Of a stretch of DNA of 64,000 bases, positions 25,310 through 34,137 are shown in pieces (within the stretch, counting starts at the first letter, position 1; each line of letters begins with the position of its first letter). The position numbers and the translations under genes were made by a program. Source of the DNA: Bradyrhizobium sp. ISRA430 (GTDB lineage Bacteria > Pseudomonadota > Alphaproteobacteria > Rhizobiales > Xanthobacteraceae). The stretch lies in NCBI RefSeq assembly GCF_029909975.1, contig NZ_CP094516.1, forward strand, positions 124,001-188,000, read 5' to 3'. The notes beneath the pieces are model-generated. The model saw nothing but the letters and a program-made list of their open reading frames with translations, had not been told where the DNA came from and did no database searches.

Positions 25310-26131
25310 TCAGCCCACCCGCGCAATCAGTTCCATGGCGCCGGCCGGTGCGCGCACCTTGCCTTCATGGATCACGTAGGCGAACACATCGCGCGGCTCC
25401 TTCTTGGGCTTTGCCTTGTCAACCTTCGGCAGGTCGTCGGGTTCGCTTCCCTCGGCCCAAGCTTGAAACCGCTTGCTCCAGGCATCGAGCTCCTTGGGCG
25501 GGTAACAGGTCTTGATCTCGTCGTTGCCCTTCTGCAGCCGGGCATAGACGAAATCGCCGGCGACGTCGGCGATCGCCGGATACTTGCCGTGCTCCGCAAA
25601 CACCACGGGCGTCTCGAATTCGCGGATCAGCGCGACGAAATCCGGCGTGCAGAAGCTGTCGTGGCGGACCTCCACGACATGGCGCAACACGCGCCCGTCG
25701 AGCTTGCGCGGCAGGAGCTCGAGGAATTTGCCGAAATCGGCGCCGTCGAATTTCTTGGTCGGCGCGAACTGCCAGAGCACAGGTCCGAGATGGTCGCCGA
25801 GTTCCAGCACGCCGGAATCATAGAACCGCTTGATGGAATCGCCGGCCTCCGCCAGCACGCGGCGATTGGTGGCGAAGCGCGGACCCTTGACCGAGAACAC
25901 GAAACCCTCCGGCACCTCGCTTGCCCATTTGCGAAAGCTCTCCGGTTTCTGCGAGCCGTAATAGGTGCCATTGATCTCGATCGAGGTCAGCTTCGAGGCT
26001 GCGTAGGACAGCTCCTTCGCCTGCGCGAGCTTCTCCGGATAGAACACGCCGCGCCAGGGCTCGAAGGTCCAGCCGCCGATGCCGATGAAGATGTTGCCGG
26101 ATTTTTTTGACGCGGTTTTTGCTTTGGCCAC
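25310..26131 (-). CDS. DUF72 family TIM-barrel protein
   Basis: A 273-residue protein of the DUF72 (YecE-like) family. It opens IFIGIGGWTFEPWRGVFYPEKL, followed by SIEINGTYYGSQKPESFRKW, FVFSVKGPRFATNRR, LGPVLWQFAP and HVVEVRHDSF, all family hallmarks. The fold is a TIM barrel with an acidic pocket similar to phosphodiesterase-like enzymes, but activity is unproven. I prefer the GTG at 26131 (product MAKAKTASKKSGN), matching the MAKAK opening of the adjacent DUF488 gene; an ATG at 26167 is also possible. It forms an operon with DUF488. Confidence 0.88.
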   Translation of the reverse strand: MAKAKTASKKSGNIFIGIGGWTFEPWRGVFYPEKLAQAKELSYAASKLTSIEINGTYYGSQKPESFRKWASEVPEGFVFSVKGPRFATNRRVLAEAGDSIKRFYDSGVLELGDHLGPVLWQFAPTKKFDGADFGKFLELLPRKLDGRVLRHVVEVRHDSFCTPDFVALIREFETPVVFAEHGKYPAIADVAGDFVYARLQKGNDEIKTCYPPKELDAWSKRFQAWAEGSEPDDLPKVDKAKPKKEPRDVFAYVIHEGKVRAPAGAMELIARVG

Positions 26132-26248
26132 GGAAGGATCTCGGATGGACGGGGAGCGGGCCTTCATCCTAATCAAACGAGTTGTGATTGGCCAGTTGCC
26201 GCACGCCTTCTAAGCTTTGCGCGGGATCTGCGAAAAAAGGAGAACAAG

Positions 26249-26626
26249 ATGCGGATGCTGATGGTGGGAGCGGCGCTCGTGATGATGACATCTGCTGCCA
26301 CATCTACTGTCATGGCGGATGACGATGATGCGCGCGGCGCGCAGAAGCTCGCCATCCAGGGCCGCGACGATTACTGGCATTGCCTGGCGCGCGAGTATTC
26401 GCGCGACAGCAATCAGGGCCTGTCGGAGCAGGATTTCAGCCGCTCGGTCGCCAGCGCCTGTCCCTCGGAGCGGCAGTACTATCGTGTGGCGCTGCTCGAC
26501 TATCTGACCACGCAATATCCGAACATCGATTCCGGCGCCCATCTCGCCACTGCGAACAAGGCGGTCGAGTCGGCGCAGAAGGACATCGTGACCGCGTTCG
26601 TCAAGCGCCGGCCGCCGGAGAAGTAG
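26249..26626 (+). CDS. Secreted protein of unknown function, 125 aa
   Basis: The product has a signal peptide (MRMLMVGAALVMMTSAATS, cleavage likely after VMA) and an acidic mature start DDDDARG. The mature part contains two cysteines (YWHCLAREYS and ASACPSERQYY) that may form a periplasmic disulfide, and is largely helical. An SD-like AAGGAG stretch precedes the ATG at 26249. I do not recognise a family. It is monocistronic and followed by a family D repeat. Confidence 0.72.
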   Translation: MRMLMVGAALVMMTSAATSTVMADDDDARGAQKLAIQGRDDYWHCLAREYSRDSNQGLSEQDFSRSVASACPSERQYYRVALLDYLTTQYPNIDSGAHLATANKAVESAQKDIVTAFVKRRPPEK

Positions 26627-26629
26627 GGG

Positions 26630-26700
26630 AGTGGCGAATGGCCAGTAGCGAATAGGGCAGGAAAGCCAGCATTCATCATTCGCTACTCGCCATTCGCCCC
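26630..26700. repeat. Palindromic intergenic repeat, family D
   Basis: GGGAGTGGCGAATGGCCAGT and the returning CATTCGCTACTCGCCATTCG make a long inverted repeat. A second copy lies at 49917-49977. Confidence 0.75.
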
Positions 26701-26775
26701 TCCGCGGAGGGCTCTTCCGGCTCCGCGCTCATCCATGGTATCAGATGGGAACATCTGGAACAGGGATGGGGTCAC

Positions 26776-26979
26776 ATGTCGTCTGAGTCGGTGGGTGGCA
26801 TTTGTGGTGCGATCGTTGCCGCGATCGTGCTGGCGGTCGCCGTCGTCTTCGGGCCGATCGGCCAGTTCGGCAAGCCGCCCAAGCCCGCGAAGGTCGAGCC
26901 GGCCCCTGGGGCCGCGCCAGCGGCACCAGCCGCACCTGCGCCGCGAGGTCCCGTGATCCGGGAAGTGCCTAACCAATAA
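26776..26979 (+). CDS. Small single-helix membrane protein with Pro/Ala-rich tail
   Basis: A 67-residue protein: one N-terminal membrane helix (GGICGAIVAAIVLAVAVVFG) and then a Lys/Pro stretch (KPPKPAKVEP) and an Ala/Pro-rich tail. It could be a membrane-anchored periplasmic peptide. It looks like a real gene because it has a free-standing ATG start after a gap and is followed by a hairpin, but I cannot name a family. Confidence 0.5.
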   Translation: MSSESVGGICGAIVAAIVLAVAVVFGPIGQFGKPPKPAKVEPAPGAAPAAPAAPAPRGPVIREVPNQ

Positions 26980-26991
26980 GGGCATGAAAAC

Positions 26992-27007
26992 GGGGGTTTT
27001 AGCCCCC
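26992..27007 (+). terminator. Weak hairpin downstream of the small membrane protein
   Basis: A 5-bp G/C stem (GGGGG / CCCCC) with a six-base loop, 12 bp after the stop. No T-tract follows, so activity is uncertain. Confidence 0.35.
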
Positions 27008-27221
27008 TTGCGAAGAACTTTGTCGTTCCTATCTAGTTGACAACGGCGACGTCGAGCGAAGAGCTCCGGCGCCGGAACGACCTTGGAATAGCTTGGGCCT
27101 GCGCCGGATGTACGCGCGGTCCGCCGTTCCGGGGTCGTTGGCATTTTAGGGCCTCTTTCGGCCATTTCCCCAGAGAAACCCCGGCTTGGCAGCGCAGGAC
27201 GTGGCGGATATACGCTCCGTC

Positions 27222-28379
27222 ATGAATGAAGCGATCAGACCGAGCCCCGAAAGCCGGCCACAGGGCCAAAATCACGTCCAAGAGACGGTTTCGCGGTCGC
27301 CAGAGCTTTCGGTGGTCGTCCCGACCTTCAACGAACGCGACAATGTCACGGTACTGTACCGGCGGCTCGAGGCGACGCTCGCCGGCATCGCCTGGGAGGT
27401 CGTGTTCGTCGACGACAATTCGCCCGACGGCACCTGGGACGTCGTGCGGGCGCTTGCCCAGCACGACAGCCGGGTGCGCTGCATCCGCCGCATCGGCCGC
27501 CGCGGCCTGTCGGGCGCCTGTATCGAGGGCATCCTGGCCTCCAGCGCGCCTTACGCGGCGGTGATCGACGCCGATCTCCAGCACGACGAGACGCAACTGC
27601 CGAAGATGCTGTCGCTGCTGGTGAGCGGGCAGGCCGAGCTCGTCGTCGGCAGCCGCTACATCGAGGGCTACAAGAGCGAAGGTTTCAACAAGCAGCGCGC
27701 CGGCGCCAGCGCGCTCGCCACCGAGGTGGCCAAGCAGGTGCTGCGGGTCGAGATCGCCGATCCCATGAGCGGCTTCTTCATGATCCGCCGCGACCGTTTC
27801 GAGCAATTGGCACCAAAGCTTTCGGTGCACGGCTTCAAGATCCTGCTCGACGTCGTCGCGAGCGCACAGGGCAGCTTACGCGCCGTCGAGATTCCCTACA
27901 CGTTCGGTGCGCGGCAGCATGGCGAGAGCAAGCTCGATTCCATGGTCGCGCTGGACTTTCTCGGCCTCGTGCTGGCGAAGCTGACCAACGACATCGTCTC
28001 GCTGCGCTTCATCCTGTTCGCGATGGTCGGCGGCATCGGCCTCGTCGTGCACCTCACCACGCTGTTCATCGCGCTCGAGTTGTTCAGGGTGCCGTTCGCG
28101 GAGGCGCAGGCCGCCGGCGCGCTCGTCGCCATGACCAGCAACTTCATCCTCAATAACTTCCTCACCTACCGTGATCAGCGGCTGAAGGGCTTTGCCATTG
28201 TGCGCGGCCTGATCGCCTTCTACATCGTCTGCAGCGTCGGCCTGCTCGCCAATGTCGGCGTCGCCTTCTCGGTTTACGACCAGGAGCCGATCTGGTGGCT
28301 GGCTGGTCTCGCCGGCGCGCTGATGGGCGTGGTGTGGAACTATGCGATGTCCGGACTGTTCGTCTGGCGCAAGAAATAG
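27222..28379 (+). CDS. GT2 polyprenyl-phosphate glycosyltransferase fused to a GtrA membrane domain
   Basis: A 385-residue protein. Residues 20-250 are a family 2 glycosyltransferase like dolichol-phosphate mannose synthase: SVVVPTFNERDNV, the nucleotide site VDDNSPDGT, VIDADLQHDE (DxD) and GSRYIEG. Residues from about 255 form a GtrA domain with four helices (FILFAMVGGIGLVVHL, MTSNFILNNFLTYR, FYIVCSVGLLANVGV, GVVWNYAMSGLFVWR). It should transfer a sugar from its nucleotide donor to a polyprenyl phosphate at the inner membrane, with the GtrA part helping translocate it. The next gene, 6 bp away, is the matching GT39 acceptor-side transferase. A TTG at 27186 is a less likely start. Confidence 0.92.
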   Translation: MNEAIRPSPESRPQGQNHVQETVSRSPELSVVVPTFNERDNVTVLYRRLEATLAGIAWEVVFVDDNSPDGTWDVVRALAQHDSRVRCIRRIGRRGLSGACIEGILASSAPYAAVIDADLQHDETQLPKMLSLLVSGQAELVVGSRYIEGYKSEGFNKQRAGASALATEVAKQVLRVEIADPMSGFFMIRRDRFEQLAPKLSVHGFKILLDVVASAQGSLRAVEIPYTFGARQHGESKLDSMVALDFLGLVLAKLTNDIVSLRFILFAMVGGIGLVVHLTTLFIALELFRVPFAEAQAAGALVAMTSNFILNNFLTYRDQRLKGFAIVRGLIAFYIVCSVGLLANVGVAFSVYDQEPIWWLAGLAGALMGVVWNYAMSGLFVWRKK

Positions 28380-28385
28380 CCAGCG

Positions 28386-29888
28386 ATGGGCGGGGCTGAC
28401 GCGCGGATCGTCCGCAATACGGCGCTGGTGATCCTCGCGCTGATCGCGCTGCGGCTGGTGGCCGCCGCGTTCACGCCGATCACCTTCGACGAAGCCTATT
28501 ACTGGATGTGGTCGAAGAACCTTGCGGGCGGCTATTACGACCACCCGCCGATGGTCGCCCTCGTGATCCGCGCCGGCACCATGATCGCCGGCGACACCGA
28601 GCTCGGCGTCCGGCTGGTCTCGATCCTGCTCGCGCTGCCGATGAGCTACGCGATCTACCGCTCGGCAGCGATCCTGTTCGGCGGCGCGCGCGTCGCCGCG
28701 ACCAGCGCCATCCTGCTCAATGTGACACTGCTCGCCGCGGTCGGCACGATGATCGTCACGCCGGACGCGCCGCTGCTGGTTGCCTCGAGCTTCGTGCTGT
28801 TCTTCCTCGCAAAGGTGCTGGAGACCGGGCGCGGCGCCTGGTGGCTCGCGGTCGGCGCAGCCGTCGGCGCGGCGCTGCTATCGAAATACACCGCGCTGTT
28901 CTTCGGGCCGGCGATTCTGATCTGGCTCGCGGCCGTGCCGAAGCTCAGGCGCTGGTTTCTCTCGCCCTGGCCCTATCTCGGCGGCCTCGTTGCGTTCGCG
29001 CTGTTCCTGCCCGTGATTCTCTGGAATGCGGACCATCAATGGGTCTCGTTCGCAAAGCAGCTCGGCCGCGCGAGGATCGAGGACTTCCGTCCCGTCTTCA
29101 TCGCCGAACTGATCCCGACCCAGATCGCCTTCGCCACGCCCCTCGTCTTCATCCTCGGTGCAATGGGGCTTCACGCGCTGACCTGGCGCAGGGCGGGCGC
29201 GCTCGCCTCGCGCGTGCTGATCGAGGCGATGTTCTGGACCATCGTTGCCTATTTCGTCTGGCATTCGCTACATGCCCGCGTCGAGGCCAACTGGTTCGCA
29301 CCGGTCTATCCGCCCTTCGTCGTCGCCGCGGCCGCCGCTGCCAACCTCGTGCAGTGGAAGCCGGCCGAGCGCCGGCTGGTCGATTTCTGCCTGCGCTGGG
29401 CCGCGCCCGCAGGCATCGTGATGTTCGCCGCGCTCATCGTGCAGGCCAACACGGGCGTGCTGTCCGGCGATCGTCGCGATGCGACTGTGCGCAGCGTCGG
29501 CGTGGGTTGGCGCGAGCTTGCCGGGCAGATCGAGGCCGTACGCGCCCGCCATGGTGCAAGCTGCATCCTCGCACCGGACTACGGCACCACGGGCTGGCTT
29601 GCCTTCTATCTGCCGCGCGGCACCTGCGTGCTGCAACAGAGCCAGCGCATCCGCTGGGTCAATATGGGAGAGCCCGATCCGAAGCTGCTCGCGGGCAAGC
29701 TCATCTATGTCGATGAGTTGCATCCGGAGGGCCACCCGTTCCTCAACGAGTTGTTTGGAGAGGTGACGCGCGTTGCGGAATTGCAGCGCAAGCGGGGGCC
29801 GCTGGTGATCGAGACCTACGGCATCGATTTGCTGGAAGGCGCCAAAGGCGAGGTGCTGGACCGCTCTCCGCCGCCGGAAGCGCGGTAG
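28386..29888 (+). CDS. GT39/ArnT-like membrane glycosyltransferase
   Basis: A 500-residue polytopic GT-C enzyme. The first lumenal loop has FDEAYYWMWSKNLAGGYYDHPPMV, with the acidic DE pair characteristic of ArnT/PMT proteins. About ten to eleven helices follow, then a C-terminal periplasmic domain from about residue 370. It should move a sugar from a polyprenyl phosphate (made by the preceding GT2-GtrA protein) onto a lipid, glycan or protein acceptor in the periplasm. The acceptor is unknown. The two genes are 6 bp apart and form an obvious pair. Confidence 0.9.
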   Translation: MGGADARIVRNTALVILALIALRLVAAAFTPITFDEAYYWMWSKNLAGGYYDHPPMVALVIRAGTMIAGDTELGVRLVSILLALPMSYAIYRSAAILFGGARVAATSAILLNVTLLAAVGTMIVTPDAPLLVASSFVLFFLAKVLETGRGAWWLAVGAAVGAALLSKYTALFFGPAILIWLAAVPKLRRWFLSPWPYLGGLVAFALFLPVILWNADHQWVSFAKQLGRARIEDFRPVFIAELIPTQIAFATPLVFILGAMGLHALTWRRAGALASRVLIEAMFWTIVAYFVWHSLHARVEANWFAPVYPPFVVAAAAAANLVQWKPAERRLVDFCLRWAAPAGIVMFAALIVQANTGVLSGDRRDATVRSVGVGWRELAGQIEAVRARHGASCILAPDYGTTGWLAFYLPRGTCVLQQSQRIRWVNMGEPDPKLLAGKLIYVDELHPEGHPFLNELFGEVTRVAELQRKRGPLVIETYGIDLLEGAKGEVLDRSPPPEAR

Positions 29889-29900
29889 CGGTTCGAGACT

Positions 29901-31790
29901 TCAGCCCGCCACGTCGGCTCCAGCCGCCGCCTGTCTCGGCTGTCGCTCATCGCGCCAGAACCAGACCGTCACCGTGCCGGAGCGGCCGCGAATCTGCGTG
30001 CGCAGCGGGCCTCTCAGCGTGTTGTCGCGATCGCCGAGGAAGTCGGCGGCGTCCAGCAGCGTATCGCTGAGCGCGAGCTTTGCATCGTGCTGGGCGGCGA
30101 CTTCCATCAGCCGGCTCGCCACGTTGACGGTGTCGCCCGTCGCGGTGATGTGCTGGTGGCTGCCGCCTAGGCGCGAGGCGACGATGGGGCCGAAATGCGC
30201 GCCGATCTTGAAGCTGAGCCGATCCCCGATCGAAGGCGGCAGCGATGCGAGCCAGCCTTGGACGGCGCGATGCAGGTCGACTGAGCATGTGACCGCGCGG
30301 GCTGCGTCATCCGGCATCGCGCGCGGCAGGCCAAACAGGATCATGGCGCCGTCGCCGAGAAAGTCCGTGATGATCCCGCCGGAGGAGACTGCCGTCTTGT
30401 CGACCAGCGCGTGAAACGCCTTGAGCAGATCGCGGAGCGTATCCGGATCGATCCGTTCGCTCAGCGACGTGAAGCCGGAAAGATCGATGAAGACGACGGC
30501 GGCGTTCTGCCGGACCGGCTTTGCCAGGAAATCGGGATCGCGCGCCAGCCACTCCTGCACTGCCGGCGCCTGGAATTGCGCCAGCGATCGGCTCTTGGCG
30601 GCGAGATATTGCGTCCGGCGTCCTGTCGCCCACAATTGCACGCCGGCGAAGACTGCGACCGGAGGCACCGCGGCTGCAAGCGTGGTCGCGCCGTTGAGCC
30701 AGATGCCGTGTGTGAACGCGAACAGGTTCAGCGCGGCCCAGGCCGTCATCACCGCGGCGGCTGCAATGATGCCGATCGCGCTCCGCCGCCAGGCCAGTAG
30801 GCCCACCAGCAGCATCGGCAGCAGGATCGCAGCGAGTGCATCGGCGATGTGGACCCGGCGGTCGCGCACGATGCCGTCGCCGGCAACGAGGTGGGTGATG
30901 GCGGTCGAGACGACCTCGACGCCCGGCATCAGGGAATCGAATGGTGTCGGGAAGAAGTCGCCGCCGCCCGCGACGGAGGCGCCGATCACGACGATCCGAT
31001 CTTCGATCGTCCCGCGATCGAGCGTGCCGTCGAATATGGTCTGCGCGCTCACCGTGCGGATGGTTCGGCGCGGTCCGTAATAGGTGATCGGCAGCGCGAA
31101 GTCGGTATCGGTCCGAACCGTGCGATCGCCGAGCATGAGATGGTCCGGTGCGATCGTCAGCGGCTTGTCGAGCGCACGGCTCGCCACCCGCAGCGGAAAC
31201 GACAGCTCGACCTTGTCATGCGTCCTGAACAGCATCGGGACCGAGAGCGGTGATCCCGATTGTCCCGTCGCGACGTTGACGACCCCGACCTCGGCGTGAT
31301 CGGTGAAGGCCGCTAGCGGCAGCAGGAAGCGTTCGGCCTGGGGCAGGGTGGCGAGTGGCCCCTCGCTGCTCGTCGCCACGGTATCGCTGGCGGTCGGGAA
31401 GATCGCCGCGGCGGCGAGGATGGTGGGACTGGCGGCGAGCGAACGCGCCAGCGTGGCATCGCCGAGCCCGCCGCCGCGATCGACCAGCAGGAGGTCGATG
31501 GCGACGACCTTCGGCTTGAACTGCGCGATGGCGTCGACGACGCGCGCAAGATCGGCGCGGGGCAGCGGGTAGCGGCCGCCGCGCTTCACGACGGTATCGT
31601 CGATCGCAACGATGGTGACGAGATCGGGAGGGCGCTGCGGGCCGCGCGCCAGCGTACGCAGGTCGGTCAGCGTTGCCTCAAGGCGATCGAGAAACCGCAA
31701 ATGGCCGTTGGCGTGACCGGCATAGATGCTACCGCCCCACAGCGCAGTGAGGACGAGCGCAACCAGGATCTCAACGCGTTGGCTACTCAT
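29901..31790 (-). CDS. CHASE2-domain class III nucleotide cyclase
   Basis: A 629-residue membrane sensor. An N-terminal helix is followed by a periplasmic CHASE2 domain (about residues 30-330; DRLEATLTDLRTLARGPQRPP, VAIDLLLVDRGGGLGDATLA, IGASVAGGGDFFPTPF), three helices (about residues 335-420), and a cyclase domain from about 450. The first metal site VFIDLSGFT and the second DFLGDGAM are intact and TATGDTVNVASR is present. The adenine-specifying Lys found in the cyclase at 21937 (NKFLGDG) is replaced by Asp (TDFLGDG), so substrate choice is uncertain. The start MSSQRVEILVAL is chosen over upstream frames that overlap the FecR gene. It lies 59 bp after fecR. Confidence 0.9.
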   Translation of the reverse strand: MSSQRVEILVALVLTALWGGSIYAGHANGHLRFLDRLEATLTDLRTLARGPQRPPDLVTIVAIDDTVVKRGGRYPLPRADLARVVDAIAQFKPKVVAIDLLLVDRGGGLGDATLARSLAASPTILAAAAIFPTASDTVATSSEGPLATLPQAERFLLPLAAFTDHAEVGVVNVATGQSGSPLSVPMLFRTHDKVELSFPLRVASRALDKPLTIAPDHLMLGDRTVRTDTDFALPITYYGPRRTIRTVSAQTIFDGTLDRGTIEDRIVVIGASVAGGGDFFPTPFDSLMPGVEVVSTAITHLVAGDGIVRDRRVHIADALAAILLPMLLVGLLAWRRSAIGIIAAAAVMTAWAALNLFAFTHGIWLNGATTLAAAVPPVAVFAGVQLWATGRRTQYLAAKSRSLAQFQAPAVQEWLARDPDFLAKPVRQNAAVVFIDLSGFTSLSERIDPDTLRDLLKAFHALVDKTAVSSGGIITDFLGDGAMILFGLPRAMPDDAARAVTCSVDLHRAVQGWLASLPPSIGDRLSFKIGAHFGPIVASRLGGSHQHITATGDTVNVASRLMEVAAQHDAKLALSDTLLDAADFLGDRDNTLRGPLRTQIRGRSGTVTVWFWRDERQPRQAAAGADVAG

Positions 31791-31849
31791 ACGGCCGTTT
31801 CTGCAATCCGCTTTGTCCGAGCCTGTTGTTCCAAGTCGACTGTCCAAGT

Positions 31850-32374
31850 CTACTGTCCGAGCCTTGCCATCAGCGCGTCGATGCGAGGCTGGCCCCAGCG
31901 TTTGACCTCCAGCGTGCCGGTGCTCGTCTCGACGTCGACGCCTTCGCCCGGTTCGAGGACGACGCCGCGTCCGCGAGCCCTGCGGCTCACGCCGACACGT
32001 CCGTCGGCGACGAAGACGGACGTCTTCGCGTCGGCAACATCGACCGCCCATTTGGTGCCGCGCACCGCCGCGATCGCCTGCGGCGTCAGCACCTTGAAGG
32101 GATTGCCGCCGCGCTTCTTCGGAACCTCGATCAGCAGGGCCTTGCTGCTCAACTCGACGGAGTCAATACGTCCGTCGCGGTTGGCGTCCTTAAGTTCAAA
32201 CCTGGCGCCATTTTCAGCAATGATCGTGATGCCGTTGTCGCAGCGCCACATCTGCGTGCCGGCGGCGGACGGCGATGATGTGCAACTTGCACTGGCGGGC
32301 TGCGCGGCAGCCTGCCCCATCAACAGAAACGACCACGCCAGAGCCAAGCATCCGGCGCGCGTGCCCCTTTTCAT
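31850..32374 (-). CDS. Periplasmic FecR-domain protein
   Basis: A 174-residue secreted protein: signal peptide (CLALAWSFLLMGQAAAQ, cut after AQ or AQPA) and a FecR-type domain (GARFELKDANRDGRIDSVEL, IAAVRGTKWAVDVADAKTSVFVADGRVGVSRR, VVLEPGEGVDVE). An EF-hand-like DANRDGRID loop could bind calcium. It has no sigma-factor partner or TonB receptor, so it is not a classic Fec regulator. It is the first gene of an operon with the CHASE2 cyclase. FecR domains next to CHASE2 cyclases recur in proteobacteria, suggesting it presents a signal to the CHASE2 sensor. Confidence 0.87.
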   Translation of the reverse strand: MKRGTRAGCLALAWSFLLMGQAAAQPASASCTSSPSAAGTQMWRCDNGITIIAENGARFELKDANRDGRIDSVELSSKALLIEVPKKRGGNPFKVLTPQAIAAVRGTKWAVDVADAKTSVFVADGRVGVSRRARGRGVVLEPGEGVDVETSTGTLEVKRWGQPRIDALMARLGQ

Positions 32375-32969
32375 GTCAGCCTCCATTGGCGTGGTCGGCA
32401 CATTTCAAGGCAATGTTGATACGGTACCGTATTACACGCCGAGGCTGCTGAAAAGTGCCGTGCTGGCAGCTATTTTGTCGATCGGCGTATTTCCAGATTG
32501 CACGCGATCAACTTTCGGTCAGGCCGGCGTGTCGCGGGAGCTTCCGATAAGCAGCATCGACGGCACGTCAGGTGCTGTTTGTAGATGATGCCCATCATAT
32601 CGACGCAGCGAAGGGACGGCGGACTCGCCAGCCGCGCGCAACGCCTCGTCGCTATGTTTGGCGGTATTGCAGACCACGAAAACGGCGTAGTTGGATGCGC
32701 AATACGCCGCTGCTGGAGACGCCAGATGACCACGCCGAGAGGCATGAGAATTATGGTTAACAGCCCCGCCTAAGTCCGTAGTTCTGCGGGCTTTTCCCTA
32801 AATGGGACAGCATTAACGAGTTGCCCTATATCCGCCTGAACTTAATCCGCATTTAACTAAAAGTCGCCTTAATGACGCTCCGACCTCCTGCGAGATGCTG
32901 CGGTCTGAACGTGACCAGTAGCGGCACTTCGAAGGGGGACTGAGTGACACCGTCCTGGACGCAAGGCGA
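32375..32969. other. 595-bp intergenic region
   Basis: It contains the upstream regions of the FecR operon (minus) and the DUF2778 gene (plus). It is less GC-rich than its flanks near 32780-32880. Short frames on both strands (for example minus 32470-32745, about 90 codons) have no recognisable sequence, signal peptide or SD. No regulatory motif was identified with confidence. Confidence 0.5.
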
Positions 32970-34130
32970 ATGAGTACGAGTATCGCTGCGCAGAGTAACG
33001 CGGCACGGAAGTCCAAGAATTCTTTTCGGAAGTCTTCCCGGAAAAAGACCAGCCCAAACGTGCTTGGCGCCGCCGCGATCGGCTGCCTCGTGCTGGGAGC
33101 CGGCTGGACCGTCTACAGCAACATCCTTGCCGCGAGCGTCTATCCGACGGTCGGCAGCACCGGCTACGACGAGCCCGTGATCAAGCGCGCGCCGAAGGTC
33201 GCGCTGCGCGAGGCGGGTGAGGCGGTGAGGGAAGCTTTCGCGCTGCTGCCCGACCGGGTGCAGGTCGCCGCGCCGATCTCGCGCGAAATGTTCAACGAGC
33301 GCTTTGCCGCCGCCGCTACCCAGGGCGTGGAGTCGAACGCGGCGAGCGCGGCGCTTCAGGCTCCTGCAACCAAGACTGCCGAAGCCAAGGAGACTGCGAA
33401 GCCCGCCGCGCCTGTGAAGGTTGCGGAAGCGCCGAAGGCGCAGGGCCCGGCCAAGATCGCGGACGCCGCGAAGGCCAAGCGTGGTGCTGATGCGCCGGTG
33501 CAGGTCGCCTCGGCCGAGCCGGCCGAGACTGCGCACCTGCCCGAGGCGAAGCCGAAGTCCTTCGCCGATCGCGCCAAGGCTGCCGTGTTGTCGATCACCG
33601 GTCCCCGCCAGTCGATGGTGGAGAAGCTCTGGGGCAAGCGCGAGCCGTCCGGCGGGCTGCTGGCCTATGCGTCGGCCGATGCCAGCGTGACCGCGAGCAT
33701 CGCGCCGAAGGAGCAGAATCCCATGCTCGGCGGTTCGCCGCCCTATGAGCGCGACACCGCGGTCTACGACATCACCGCAAAGACGGTTTATCTGCCCGAC
33801 GGCACCAAGCTCGAGGCGCACTCCGGCCTCGGCTCCAATCTCGACGATCCACGCTCCTCGCGCGTCCGTATGCGCGGCGTGACGCCGCCGCACATCTACA
33901 CGCTGAAGCCGCGCGAGGCGCTGTTCCACGGCGTCCCCGCGCTGCGGCTGACCCCGATCGGCGGCGAGAACGCGATCTATGGTCGCGACGGCCTGCTCGC
34001 GCACACCTTCATGCTCGGGCCGAACGGCGACTCCAACGGCTGCGTGTCGTTCAAGGACTACTACGCATTCCTCGACGCCTATCGCAACAAGGGCATCCGC
34101 AAGCTTGCGGTGCTGGCGCGGGTCGAGTGA
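32970..34130 (+). CDS. DUF2778 / L,D-transpeptidase-like secreted protein
   Basis: A 386-residue type II membrane-anchored protein. A basic N-terminus (RKSKNSFRKSSRKK) precedes one helix (VLGAAAIGCLVLGAGWTVY). A long Ala/Lys/Pro-rich linker (about residues 125-200) leads to a C-terminal DUF2778 domain, which has a YkuD-like L,D-transpeptidase/amidase fold. The catalytic-like segment is HTFMLGPNGDSNGCVSFKDY, with His and Cys placed as in L,D-transpeptidases. The family includes Tlde1-type type VI effectors, but no type VI genes or immunity partner are near; a housekeeping cell-wall role is more likely. It ends 7 bp from the convergent GST gene. Confidence 0.85.
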   Translation: MSTSIAAQSNAARKSKNSFRKSSRKKTSPNVLGAAAIGCLVLGAGWTVYSNILAASVYPTVGSTGYDEPVIKRAPKVALREAGEAVREAFALLPDRVQVAAPISREMFNERFAAAATQGVESNAASAALQAPATKTAEAKETAKPAAPVKVAEAPKAQGPAKIADAAKAKRGADAPVQVASAEPAETAHLPEAKPKSFADRAKAAVLSITGPRQSMVEKLWGKREPSGGLLAYASADASVTASIAPKEQNPMLGGSPPYERDTAVYDITAKTVYLPDGTKLEAHSGLGSNLDDPRSSRVRMRGVTPPHIYTLKPREALFHGVPALRLTPIGGENAIYGRDGLLAHTFMLGPNGDSNGCVSFKDYYAFLDAYRNKGIRKLAVLARVE

Positions 34131-34137
34131 TCCGCGT

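Noticed and set aside
32470..32745. Frame of about 90 codons between fecR and the DUF2778 gene
   Set aside because: No SD, no signal peptide and no recognisable sequence; not conserved as far as I can tell.
32970..34130. Type VI secretion effector-immunity pair at the DUF2778 gene
   Set aside because: The neighbouring gene is a convergent GST, not an immunity protein, and no T6SS genes are present.
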